From Symbiodinium natans (lineage: Eukaryota > Sar > Dinophyceae > Suessiales > Symbiodiniaceae), in contig CAJNDS010002244.1 of NCBI GenBank assembly GCA_905221605.1, positions 12,501 through 76,500 on the forward strand: DNA of 64,000 bases. The letters run 5' to 3'. Position numbers and translations under genes: made by a program. Numbering within the stretch: position 1 is the first letter of the stretch; each line of letters opens with the position of its first letter. Positions 1 to 12,000 of the stretch are shown one piece after another. The notes under the pieces were generated by a model, which searched no databases, had not been told where the DNA came from, and saw only the letters and a program-made list of their open reading frames with translations.

Positions 1-158
1 CAGGCGCACCCGGGACTCTGATTCACTCCTCAGGTTCAGAAGCGAGCCCAACCCCCCAAATTAAGGAAAACACCGTACGTTTTTCGAGGCGCATGAAGGG
101 GATCTTGGGGCTCGAGTTCTGGTTCAAGGTCAGAGCAGGACGACTTCATGTTTGCTCT

Positions 159-240
159 CTCTCCCTCTCTCTCTCGCTCGTTCTCGTTCCCTCTTCTTCT
201 TCTTCTTCTTCTATGGGAGTTCCCTCTCTCTCTCTCTTTT
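159..240. repeat. CT-rich microsatellite
   Basis: (CT)n then (CTT)n then (CT)n. Produces Arg/Glu- or Ser/Leu-rich spurious frames. Confidence 0.8.
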
Positions 241-490
241 TGTTTGTTTCTGTTTTGTATATTTCTCGTTGCCATGTAGAGTACACCCCTGAATGCCGTC
301 GGGGTTGGGGCCCACTCAATCTTAGCATCGGTGCTTGGAAGCTCATGAGTAGTTACAAGTAGAGATGTGAGTATGGAAACGTTACCTGTTTAGGGTTTAG
401 GGGTTAGATTTTTTTAAGGGTTTAGGGTTTAAGGTTTAGGGTGATAACCCTTTTTTGTGACTCTACAACTACCCAAATGAACCTGCAAGT

Positions 491-3400
491 ATGTTGATCG
501 GAGGCGAAGCATTTAGCGAAGAGTTCGCTGAGTTGTACTTTCAGAAGCTAGGCAGAGCCGCACCCTAGAAGCCTGGTTGAGGGTTTTGGGGTTTTGGATG
601 GAGGGTTTAGGGTTTAGGGTTTAGGGTTTAGGGTTTAGGGTTTAGGGTTTAGGGTTTAGGGTTGAGGGTTTCGGGTTTAGGAACCGCCTTCACAGCGAAG
701 CGCTCTTTGCTGCCTTTGCGGACCACCTGAACGGAGCTTGTGCAGGGCATCGGCTGGCGTTGAGGTCGTAGGCTAGTTCGGAGTTTAGGGTTTAGGGTTT
801 AGGGTTTAGGGTTTAGGGTTTAGGGTGTGTCGCGTGGGTCCAGGCCTCTTGTTTGACACAAACTCTTTACGTTGGGGCCAGATCTACTCCCTATTTCCTC
901 AACCCTAAACGCGGTTCACTTGCATCTGTCAGGGGCCCATTTTTCGTCAAAGAAAGTGTGTGACTTTGACGGGCTTATGTTGAGAAGCTTCCCCCCTTTC
1001 GGGCAGCCTTTGCTGGCAGCCCTTTCGGGTAGGGACTTCTGGCAAAACCGCGCATGCATCTGCAAGTTTGGGAACATCGTGATCATGCCATCCAAGCTGT
1101 CTCCCGTACTTTCTGCTGACTCTCTAGCGGCCGAACCCTCGGGCAATAGGCTTGAGGAGCCGCCAAACCCTAAATTCTCAGCCCATGTGCATCCTGGCCT
1201 CTAAATTTCAAACTCCGAACGCCCGCAACCCTACTATTTACTTACTGTTGGTAAGTAGGGAATGGGGGAATGAGGTACCCTATGTAATCCCTTAAAGGGT
1301 ATATGTAGGTCCCAAATTCCCTCATTCCCTGCTGCCCAACAGTAAGTTTACCAAGGCTTTGAGCTACCCTAAACCCTAAACCCTAAACCCTAAACCCTAA
1401 ACCCTAACCCCAAACCCTAAACCCTAAACCCTAGGGGGCTGAGGGCCAGGACGGCATGGTTGCATGATCAGCCGCCGAGTCCGCCCAATCCACGGCTGCA
1501 GATACGTGCTCAGGGCTCAGGGTGCACTCTGGATACTGTTTCTGGTTAGGGTTTAGGGTTTGGGGTTTGGGGTTTGGGGTTTAGGGTGCTGTGCCCGGCA
1601 CCCCACGTGCACAGGGTGCCTTGTGCACTTTTCCGAACTTGCCCTCCCCGAGGACTTCCTCACGAGGATGCGGCTGAAACTCGCATTCCAAAACCTTCAT
1701 TTTGGTTTAGGGATTTCGGAGGGTTCATTTAGAGTTTAGGATGTAAGTCTTAGGGTCTGGCTACTAGGGTTCAGGACATACCAGCAGGGTTTTGGGCTAC
1801 AGTTTCTGTGGGGGAGGGCAACGCAGCAGTCCAAATCATGATCAGCATGCACATCCCCTTACAACCCCTGTAAATGCAGGATAACCTACCCTCATTGTGA
1901 TCGGTCAGTACTCTGATTGAAGGTATATTCCTTCATTGAGGGGTATTGGGCTCTTGGGGGATACAGCAGGATACAGGACTACTTTTTGGTTTCGAACCCC
2001 AAAACCCTATATTACCCTTATGAGGAAGGCTTTTTGTTTCTCAATTTTTGGGTGGCTCTTACGCAAATTGTACCCAGAGAGCCCAAAACACCTTAATTAA
2101 GGCAAAACCCTAAACCCTAAACCCTAAACCCTAAACCCTAAACCCTAAACCCTAAACCCTTGGTAGAGGAGTGGGTTCTCCTTCATGTCATAGCCCTCTT
2201 CCAAAGATGCTTGGATGCTGCGTGTGGATGTGTGGACCGTAGACGGCAATCTGGTGCTGAGGTCGTCCGCATCTTCCTCCTCCTGGCCAAGGGTTTAGGG
2301 TTTAGGGTGTAGGGTTTTTTTGCCACCCGCCTAGCTGACACTCAGGCCACACTGTAGGGACGAATACCGGCAATACTGCTTCTCATCGGAAAGATGGGCG
2401 CTTTTAAAGTGTAGGGTTGAGGGTTTAGGGGCTGTTGGATGATGCTGGCGGGACCTTTCACCTGAGGCTTTTTGCGCGGTTCCTATACTGCGAAAAGCAA
2501 TGTCGAAGCACCATGCTTAATTACTCAACCTACGCAGTCGCTCAAAACAGGCACGCCGCGACTCCTGCAACACGCTTGCCTGATACTTCACGCCGGTGGC
2601 CCTAGTTCTTTACCCAGAGACCCCAAGACCCCTGAAGTAAGGAAGACTCCTTAAAATATAAAAAAAGGTTTCTTAAAAGCTGTAAGGAACATTCCTTACT
2701 TAAAGGGTGGCAGGGTTCTACTCCTAAACGCGAGCTTCCCAGAATGCAGGGATTTCAGCTTGCTAGGGGAGCCTTAACAACAGGCAAGAACGCCTGACTT
2801 CGAAAAGGCCGGTGGCCTCTTTATCTGTTTCCCTTTATACCTTAATATACCACTAGATTTAGGGTTTAGGGTTTCGGGTTTAGGGTTTAGGGTTTTGGGG
2901 GATACCCTACTAAGAGACCCGAATATATGCCCGATAAAACAGAAGCCCTACTTAAGGAGACCACCATCCCATATGAAGTCTGACCCTCAGACTCCCTGAA
3001 GGGCGTCACGTTTAGGGTTTAGGGACTATTTGCTTAAGAACCCCCCCGGAAAATGAAAGATAATAATCCCTATACTGCCCTCAAAAGGCATGATGTTTTC
3101 ATATTTTTGGGGGGGTTCTTAAGCAGAAGGCACTACTGAGCCTGGGCATCCTAGAAAGGAAGCCCCTGAACCCTAAACCCCTAAACGCCTCAACCCTAAA
3201 CCCTTGAACCCCTCCACCCCGTAACCCTAAACCCTGAACCCTACACCCTAAAACCCACTTCCCAGAAGTCCTAAACCACCCCCCCCCCCCCCCCCCCCCA
3301 CCCCCAAAAAAAAAGACATGCATCCCCAAACCCCCAGAACCCTTGCACCCCGAGCCCTAAACCCTAAACCCTAAACCCTAAACCCTAAACCCTAAACCCT

Positions 3401-4976
3401 AAACCCTAAACCCTAAACCCTAAACCCTAAACCCTAAACCCTACATGGGGTATGCACCCCTGGGTAGTACCCGAAGCCTCGATGGTCGGCTTCGTGGCGA
3501 CGGAGCCGGAGCTCATGGTCGAGGCAATGGCTGAAGCTTCGCGAGGGAGACTCAGGGTAGGGGTTTAGGGTTTAGGGTTTAGGGTTTAGGGTTTAGGGTT
3601 TAGGGTTTAGGGTTTAGGGTTTAGGGTTTAGGGTTTAGGGTTTAGGGTTTAGGGTTTAGGGTTTAGGGCTGAGGGCTTAGGGCCTATATAGGATTTATAT
3701 AGGGTTTAGGGTTTCTAGTGTTTGGGGTGCCCTAAACCCTACATACTGTAGGTTTGGGGATACAGTGTTTAAGGCTAAACGCCCGGACCTATCTTCGATC
3801 CTGGGCGCTTGTGCCGAACTTTTGCGGTCAGCAGGGCTTCAGGGAACCAGGCGCCAGCGAAGGGGCATATAGCCCAGGTTCTGCCCACTTTGCAACATCA
3901 TGCATTCCTTTCCCTATTTCGTGTTTCTTTTGCAAATTTAACTTGCAAGCCCATCCCATGTTGCCTAAGAAGCCGTAGAGTCAGGCCTGGCCACTTCACA
4001 AAGATGCAAAAGCCCTGAGCCCTAAGGCAACAGAAACCAAACCCTGCGGTAAAGCCTAAGGCAACAGAAGCCAACCTTAACTACCAAGGCAGCAAGAGCA
4101 GATATGCAACTTCTATTTCTGTGGTTTATAGAGGGCTGTATGATGTCCTTAACCATAACCCTAAATTCGCAGGATGTGGGTCTCGGGGTTCGCGCTTTCC
4201 GCATGTCCCGTGCCCCCACACCCAATTCTTCCGCAGGTCATACGCTATTTCGAACAGAAGAGGAAAACACAATGACACAATGTTGGGGTTCTGGGGTTTA
4301 GGTTTCAAAGGTTGCAGGTTGTCATTCGTTGTGCGTGCCCGCCATCGTTCTGCAGAAGAAAGCTGCCTGATCACGAGCTAATGCCCCTTACTACATCGAC
4401 GGCCCCTCATACAGGGATTCGCCATAGAACTTTAGCAAATAATCACCATACACCCTAAACCCCCAACCCTAAATCCTCAACCCTCAACCCGAAACCCTAA
4501 ACCACATCAACCTCATGTAGGCAGCGGAAGATGAAATGAATGCGAAGATACGGTAGAACCCTTTTACCAACATGTGACAAACAATTTCAAATCTCTGCAC
4601 AGGCTCCGATCTTCTTTCATGTAGTCTGTTGAAGGAACCCTGAGTACTTTTCTCTTAGGGTTGAGGGTTTAGGGTTTGGGGTTTAGGGTTTAACACAGTC
4701 TCACGCCAGAAGACCACTAAACCCTAACCCTAAACCCTATTCCCCTCGTGCGACTGTTGGAAATGGACAGGGCCACAAGAAACCTCGATGTCTTTCGCCC
4801 TAAACCCTGAGCCCTGAGCCCTAAGCCCTAAACCCTAAGCCCTAAGCCCTAAACCCTAAACCCTAAGCCGTTTTGCATACCTGACCAAGCATCCACGGCT
4901 AAGGCCGCAAGGATTTGGCACCCCTCTCGACACTTATGTACACTTTGAGCCTTTGGCATCCTGCCAAGGCAGTTTC
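491..4976 (+). CDS. Unidentified + strand gene, scattered candidate exons
   Basis: Short open stretches with protein-like composition lie between telomere arrays, all on the + strand: 491-562 (MLIGGEAFSEEFAELYFQ), 683-765 (HSEALFAAFADHLNG), about 1032-1168 (FWQNRACICKFGN), 1611-1692 (VHFSELALPEDFLTRM), 2213-2291 (MLRVDVWTVDGNLVL), 3468-3550 (MVGFVATEPELMVEAM), 4871-4976 (AYLTKHPRLRPQGFG). I do not recognise the protein. The gene would be convergent with the S9A peptidase gene. Exon borders and even membership in a single gene are guesses; a duplicated or dead gene is possible. Confidence 0.33.
602..664 (+). repeat. Telomere-type array
   Basis: Nine TTTAGGG units; a second run of six lies at 784-825 after the candidate exon at 683-765. 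Confidence 0.9.
3357..3668. repeat. Pair of telomere-type arrays in opposite orientation
   Basis: CCCTAAA at 3357-3444 and TTTAGGG at 3558-3668 face each other around a 113-bp candidate exon (3468-3550). The pair could fold into a long hairpin. Confidence 0.9.
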
Positions 4977-5050
4977 GGGTTTAAGGTTTAGGGTTTAGGG
5001 TAGTCCTCTCTGACCTTTGGCACTTCAACTTCGGATTCTTCTCGCGGGGA

Positions 5051-8000
5051 TCATGGTATCGTCTCCGGCCGCTGACTGGGTGACAACGTCTTCCATAAGA
5101 ATGCATACCTTGGAAGTCCCCAAGTCCCAAGGGTTTAGGGTTGAGGGTTTAGGGTTTAGGGTTTGGGGTTTGGGGTTTAGGGTTTAGGGTTTAGGGCTCC
5201 CGTGCAGGGGTTGCAGCGAAACCATTGTAGAACTCCCCCTCTGAACGAGAACCCTGTCAATTCTACCATCTGGACCATTGAGGACCACCGCTCTGCTCCA
5301 GCCTTCTTTGCTCCTCACAATTGTGTAGGGTTTAGGGTTTAGGGTTTGGGGTATGTACCTAAAGCCCGGTCTACCGCCTATGTGAAGCAGCCAAATTCCG
5401 AAGGGCCACTGCGCCACCTGCATGAATGCTCGCTGCTTGTTGTCAGCTGCGCCGCCATGACCTCCCTCGATGTTTTCATAGTAGAAGGTTTGCTCCTCCA
5501 AGGTTAGTTTAGGCCTGTTGCATAGGGAACCTCATGCAAACACCCACAGACATAGAGAGTCCAAGACCCCCTAAATACGAGTTCTGCAGGATGACCGTGT
5601 TCAAATGGCGTTGGGGGGTCTTGCACCTGAAAACCCTGCAGCTTCAAGTTGTATCTCCCGTCCTTTGCAGAAGGATGACTCAGCAGCTTTGCGACCATTT
5701 TCCGGGCGTGGCCTGGGTGGACACGGTCGTCCTGCAGAGGAGACAGGACTCTCAGCTTAGTTGAACACCCACCTGCGCCGAGACGTGCGGTGATGGAGCC
5801 AACAGCGGCACCGTGTGTGCGTGGGTGTGTATATTTATCCATATATGAATACATGCATTATGTATATATATATATATACATATGTACGTGTGTGTGTGGA
5901 ATCAGAGCAAATCTCTGGCGACAAGAATGGAACGAGATCCTAAATTACCCTAAACCCTAAACCCTAAACTTGGCCTAAACTCTACGGTGACTATAGTGCA
6001 TCAGGAGACATTATAAGCTTCGTGGCGATCTTCTTCCGATTCATCGGGGTCTGGAAACTGAATTTAGGGACGTGCCCTCGCAGCCAGTGTGCTGTCCAAG
6101 TATGGTGCTTTTGAGTCTGTCGCCCTCGACACGGTCACGATGTTAAACGCATATGTGGCACGTGAACCTGCCACCATTCCTCTTTCGGCACCGGGACAAC
6201 CCAACCCTGCTCAGCATGCAACTTTGACGCAGGTCGTCCTTTGTAGATGTGACGAATAGCGCCGGTGGGTAAGTCTTGTCGTCGGACAAATTGTGGTACG
6301 GCGAGTACTGGTGCAAGAACTCATCCCAGTCACTGGTCGCTGGGTCACCTCACTCGTCCCGGTCTTGCACAGGTCCAAATCAAACCCGCGCCCCCAACGT
6401 TGACTTCCCCAATGCCAAAAAACGGCCCTAAAATGTGACTCTCGTCTGACCGTCATAGGGCCCTCATTTCAGGGGATGAGGTTGCCCTGTAATCTTAGTT
6501 GGGGGCCCCCGAAAGAGGTTCTTAGTATGATAGGCTTCTGCCCGCAGAAGTCGTGTTTCGCTATACAAGATCTGCAATGCATGGCACGCAATTGGGTTTC
6601 TTAGGAATGAAGGCATATTCCATATATATATATATATGCATATATACATATACATATGGCTGTCTGGGGTGTGTTCCGGAGCAGTGGCAGAAGCTGGTTA
6701 GCAAAACTCTTCTGACTAGCTACTGCTTGGTCGAATTGTCTCAAGCTCTCGGGGGTGTGTTGCCGGGCGCAAACAGTTTTTGATCGTTTTTTCACATTTT
6801 TTAGCTATTTTTTGACGGATCCTAGTCCTGAAACCTGCTTCCCAAATTCATGACAACCCGACAACCCTAACTAGCAACAAACAAAAGTGGAGGCATGCGC
6901 CAAAGACAGCTGTCCCAGCAGCCGTATTCTCCCATCCAGCTGGCTCCAGCGAGCAGCTGGCTATATCTCCTTAGCTTGATCACCCGAATCCAAAAACCTC
7001 CAGACCGCAGCATGTAGCTATTCATAATACCCTGGTTAGGGCTTCCGAAACTAGGGGTTCCATATTGGGATCCTTACTAATAAGGGGAAGAGTCCTATTT
7101 TGGGGAGCTATATTGGAGGTCCCCGATTTTCGTAAAGCCCCACCTAGCAACTCCAGAAACCCCACGCAGCAGAATTGCAAAAATCAACTCTGAACTTGCT
7201 GAACTGAACATGCCCACGAACTTAGTAGCTAGGCCCCACATAGGGTTCAGGGTTTCGGGTTTAGGGTGAACCCTGAACCCAGAACCCTAAACTGAACCCT
7301 AAACACGTCTTTTGCGTCCAAGGCACTTCATGTCCAGAAGTGGCACCTGGCAAACAATCGCACCAAAGAGCTCCTTGGACTGCAGGAGCTTGCAGGGTTT
7401 GGATCTTCGGGGGTTCAGGGTTTAGGGTTTCGGTTCAGGGTTAGGTTTGGGGTTTAGGGGGTTTAGGGGGTTCAGGGGTTTCAGGGGGTTCAGGGGGTTT
7501 AGGGGGTTTAGGGGGTTTAGGGGGTTTAGGGGGTTTAGGGGGTTTAGGGGGTTTAGGGGGTTTAGGGGGTTTAGGGGATTTAGGGTTGCGGGGCTTGCAG
7601 ACACTTTTTCTCAGCCCATCATTTTTCATTTGATGATAGTTTCGGCTCTCACACTAGCAATTGCGGGTGAGGCTCTAGGGTTTAGGGTTTAGGGCTCTGG
7701 TCAGTATAGGTTCCGGTGTATGGTGAGGTAAGGAGGACCTAGCAAGGCTAGACATCTAGTCATGCAAGTGTCGAAGGCCTCTTGATACTGGGTTTACGGC
7801 CCTGCTCACTGCCATCTAGAGCCACCATCTTGGGCCCTCGGCATATGTCTCGAGGAGCATTGACCCTAAACCCTAAACCCTAAACCCTAAACCCTAAACC
7901 CTAAACCCTAAACCCTAAACCCTAAACCCTAGAAGGGAACCCGCAACATGATGGCTCTCCGCGGTATTCCCTCACCCTAATTACTTACTATACCTGAAGA

Positions 8001-9066
8001 ACTTGCAACCAAAGTTACGGGCGCTTAGTAACTCTACTTATAACTAGGGGCCCCGAAAGGCTAAACTAAGATGTCGCGACAAAAGCTCGGGATGAAACAG
8101 GGAAGGAAGATTGGCATCTACCTAAACCCTAAACCCTAAACCCTAAACCCTAAACCCTAAACTCTAAACCCTAAACCCAGCTAAAAGCACTTCGGATGTG
8201 CCACCGCGCGACCTTCTTGTCCCGGGTGAGCATGTTGCCCATGAGGAGCCCACCATTTGAGCCACCTGCAGGTGCTTAGTGTTTAGGGGTTTAGGGTTTA
8301 GGGTTTAGGGTTTAGGGCTTAAGCCTCACATCCCCTACGTTCTTTTCTGGGCTTTTAAGTTGGATGCTGCCCACCTGGAATCCCCAAAGAGCACACAAAC
8401 CCCTTAATTAAGGAGTATACCTTAAGACTCTACAGGGACCTTAGTATGTCTTAAGGTAGATTCCTCTTTTAAGGGGTATACTCCCCTTAGAACCTTACAA
8501 AATCATATTTTAAATATCCTCTTGGGGTCTATATGAACAAAAATGGAAAATAATGTCCAAGGGGGATATTGAAGGGTATTGGGCTCTTTGGGTCGGGATC
8601 CAGGCCCAGGCGTGGCACTGGTTTTGCACATAGGCCGCATTGATGAGATACGTGCCCTAAACCCTAAACCCTAAACCCTAAACCCTCAACCCTAGACAAG
8701 GATGCAAGCTCTCCGAGACATCCCACCGGGGCTGGGAGTGCATTCCGGGTCTTTCTTCTAGGGCTTTCTGTAGGTATACGTATAGTTACCATACTTATAA
8801 CCTTACGTCTTAATTACCCAGCCATGAACCTCCAAGTAAGGCTTCTTCCTAAGGGCTTGGGTCTTGTGTAGCCCTAAACCCTAAACCCTAAACCCTAAAC
8901 CCTAAACCCTAAACCCTAAACCCTAAACCCTAAACCCTAAACCCTAAACCCTAAACCCTAAAGGACTTACGGGGGCCAACAAGCCCGGAGCTTCGCTTGA
9001 GGCGCCTTGGATGCCCAGCAGTGCGCGGGTCGTCACCCCACGACGCAGTAGGTCTTCCGCCACTGC
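5051..9066 (-). CDS. S9A peptidase gene, exons 30-37 (catalytic core and C-terminus)
   Basis: Exon 30, 9006-9066: AVAEDLLRRGVTTRALLGIQ. Exon 31, 8213-8265: GGSNGGLLMGNMLTRDKK, with the nucleophile Ser. Exon 32, 7327-7373: ELFGAIVCQVPLLDM. Exon 33, 6923-6969: RYSQLLAGASWMGEYG. Exon 34, 6239-6348: YSPYHNL and YPPALFVTSTK. Exon 35, 5663-5731: DDRVHPGHARKMVAKLL, with the catalytic Asp. Exon 36, 5413-5495: FYYENIEGGHGGAADNK, with the catalytic His. Exon 37, 5051-5108: YAFLWKTL, then TGA at 5051-5053. Intron 34 has GACGAC at both borders. If exon 30 is read past its GC donor, the Ser motif looks destroyed (GASSEAPG); splicing to exon 31 restores GGSNGG, which argues that the GC donor is real. Confidence 0.9.
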
Positions 9067-12000
9067 CTGTCTGTTGGGGGGTGTGGGGGTGTGGGGTTTA
9101 GGGTTTAGGGTTTAGGGTTTAGGGTTTAGGGTTTAGGGTTTAGGGTTTTAGGGTTTTAGGGTTTTAGGGTTTTGGGGTTTTAGGGTTTTAGGGTTTTAGG
9201 GTTTTAGGGTTTTAGGGTTTTAGGGTTTTAGGGTTTTAGGGTTTTAGGGTTTTAGGGTTTAGGGTTTAGGGTTTTAGGGCTTCGGGTGTAGGGTCGAGGG
9301 TGACTGTGCCTGTCTTTAAGGGACTTAAGGAGGGACCCTTGTAAGGGACCTTAGGGGCTCTTTGGGCGTTATTTCGGGGCTACTTGGGACTACATAAGGA
9401 ACATATACTGTAAGGGTTTTCTAGGGGCCCTTCCTTCCGCCACTGCCTGGTCCGTTGGGTGGCCGCTGACTGGGATTGCACTCTCTACTTGAAGGTTCAT
9501 GGGACTTACTAACCATTTATAACTGGGCTTATAACCCTACTTATAATACCCCTAAAGGGCCTTATAGGGGTTATCCCAGTTATAAGTAGGGTTATAAGCC
9601 CAGTTATAAGTGGTTATTAAGTCCCATGAACCTTTAAGTAGGCCCTACACATCCGCGTGGCGGAGTTCGGAGGCGACAGGCCCTGATGCGAGAGCGTGAA
9701 GCATGCCGAGCCCGGGCATCTTAAGGTTTACCCCTAAACCCGAAACCCGAACCCGAAACCCTAAACCCTAAACCCTAAACCCTGACCTAAACCCCGAACC
9801 CTAAAGCCTAAAGCCTAAAACCCAAACCCCCAAACCCTAAACATGGGACTTGCCCAGCAGGGGCACTGGGAAAGGGCACGATGGGGGGGGGGGGGGGGGG
9901 CGCGTTAGGGGTTAGGGTTTAGGGATCGCTGAGTTTTAGGGTTTAGGGTTAAACGTTTATAGGGTTTAGGGTTTCGAGGGATGGTGGCGCCACATGAGCA
10001 GGAGAACTGCGCTGAGACGTTCTGAGCCCTAAGCCCGAAACAGCGCATTTCTTGTGCATCTGGGCTCATGGCATGCCAAGCAGCGATTCAGAGTTGACTT
10101 CGGCCACTGATGCTCGGGTTTAGCGTTTAGTTTTACGTACCTTAAATAGTGTTATGCGTGGAGTTACCACACTTTTTAGTCCCTTAAGGCCCTAAACCCT
10201 AAACCAAAAGCCCTAAAACCTAACCCTACAACCCTTTTGCAGCAGGCTTGCCACTTCGCCCACTAACCCTTTTTGGAACCCCGACTCTTTGCGTCAGCTG
10301 GCTCGATGACAATTGCACCGACAATAGTAACCCTAAACCCTAAACCCTAAACCCTAAACCCTAAACCCTAAACCCTAAACCCTAAACCCTAGACCCTAGA
10401 CCCTAAACCCTAAACCCTAAACCCTACCTTAAGGAAGACGTGGGAAAAAACACACACACACACACAGACCCAGTAACGCCTCGAAGTCTTCGTACGCTTT
10501 GTTTCGGTTGGCCTTCTTGGCGGCTTGGTGCCACCTCTGCAGAGGCTTGGGGTTTGGGGGTTTAGGGTTTAGGGTTTGGGGTTTGGGGTTTAGGGTTTGG
10601 GGTTTGGGGTTTAGGGTTTAAGGTTTAAGGTTTAGGGTTTGGGGTTTAGGGTCGACGTGGACTTGGAGAGTCAATGCCATCCCCCTTCGGCACAGGCATG
10701 CGGCCATGCAAAGCTTCACATTCCCTATAAACCCTGGAACCTAAACCCTTGCCAGTCCCCTAATCCACAAACATGACAAGCCTTAGATTCCAGGAACCTC
10801 ATGATCCCTAACCCGGTTTCGAAGCAAACCCGGAACCTTAAATCCTCTTCTGCCACTGGTCTGAAGTTTAGCCAGTACACATACGACCCTCAACCCTAAA
10901 CGAAAAGTTTACTAGTTTACTAAACCCTGAACCCAACTAGCCTGCACCTTCCAGCAGTTCCAAAACTCAAAACTCAAAACCCAACACCCTAATTAAACCC
11001 TAAACCCTAAAGTCCTGTGGGGTCTTCAAAAGCTGGGCCTGGGCCCGTACTCGCCACCACCGCGGATGTTCGCATCAATCCAAACCTGAGGCTTCAGCGA
11101 AACAATCAAGCAGAAGCTTCGGCTCAACTCTCAGGGTTTAGGTTTAGGGTTTAGGGTTTAGGGTTTAGGGTTTAGGGTTTAGGGTTTAGGGTTTAGGGTC
11201 TAGGGTTTAGGGTTTAGGGTCTAAGCTTTAGGGTTCAGAGTTTGTAAAGCCCAAAGCCCTAAAACCCGAAAGGGCGACGTTGGTGGGCCCCAGGTGGGGG
11301 TTGGGGCTTGTAGAGAGCAGAGTTCCTGATGAAGCTTGCAAGTGAAGACTGGAAGCTTCAGTTCCCGAAGAATTAAATTCAGGCTGGGAGGGGGGACGCG
11401 ATACTCTCAACTCCTAAGCCCGACATGCCTGAAACACAACATCAAGCCCCTATAAGGCCTGTAAGGCTTATGTAGGCTTGTTGTGTCGGGCCTTGAGTAC
11501 ACCGGCTAGACACATTGAAAGCTCTCGCCCTTGCCCCAAAGTTTGCAGAATGCGGTCTCAAGGTGTCGGGGTGTATTTCAGGGGTTTAGGGTTTAGGGTT
11601 TAGGGTTTAGGGTTTAGGGGAGAGTTCAGCCATGACACCGTTTGTTTCGGAAGCGAGGGGCCGTGAATATCACTACTCTGGGGAACCCACAGAGTAGTGG
11701 TCTCTAAACCATGGGCTGAGGGTGTGTGTGTATATATATATATATATGTGCGTGTGTATATATATATGGTAGGGTTTAGGGCTTAGCCCCTACACTGGGG
11801 CACTGGGGTACCCGAGGCTGGGTGCACAGCGCCGAGAAACGCCACCGTTTTCCAGCCAGGCGATACCTGTACCCAGGCATTGAGACCGGCAAAGCCTAAA
11901 CTCTAAACTCTGAACCAAATCCTACCCCCTAAACCCCTAGCCAAGAGTAGTCAGTGGACTTCTAACCCAAGGCTAAGGCCTCAATGCTAGAGCCCTTACA

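Noticed and set aside
7422-7692. Long Gly-Phe-Arg or Pro-Leu-Asn repeat proteins
   Set aside because: They are translations of the 9-bp telomere variant in both directions, with no other coding sign.
9655-9690. S9A-like GLSPPNSATRM beside the hairpin element
   Set aside because: Exon 29 joins exon 30 in frame without it.
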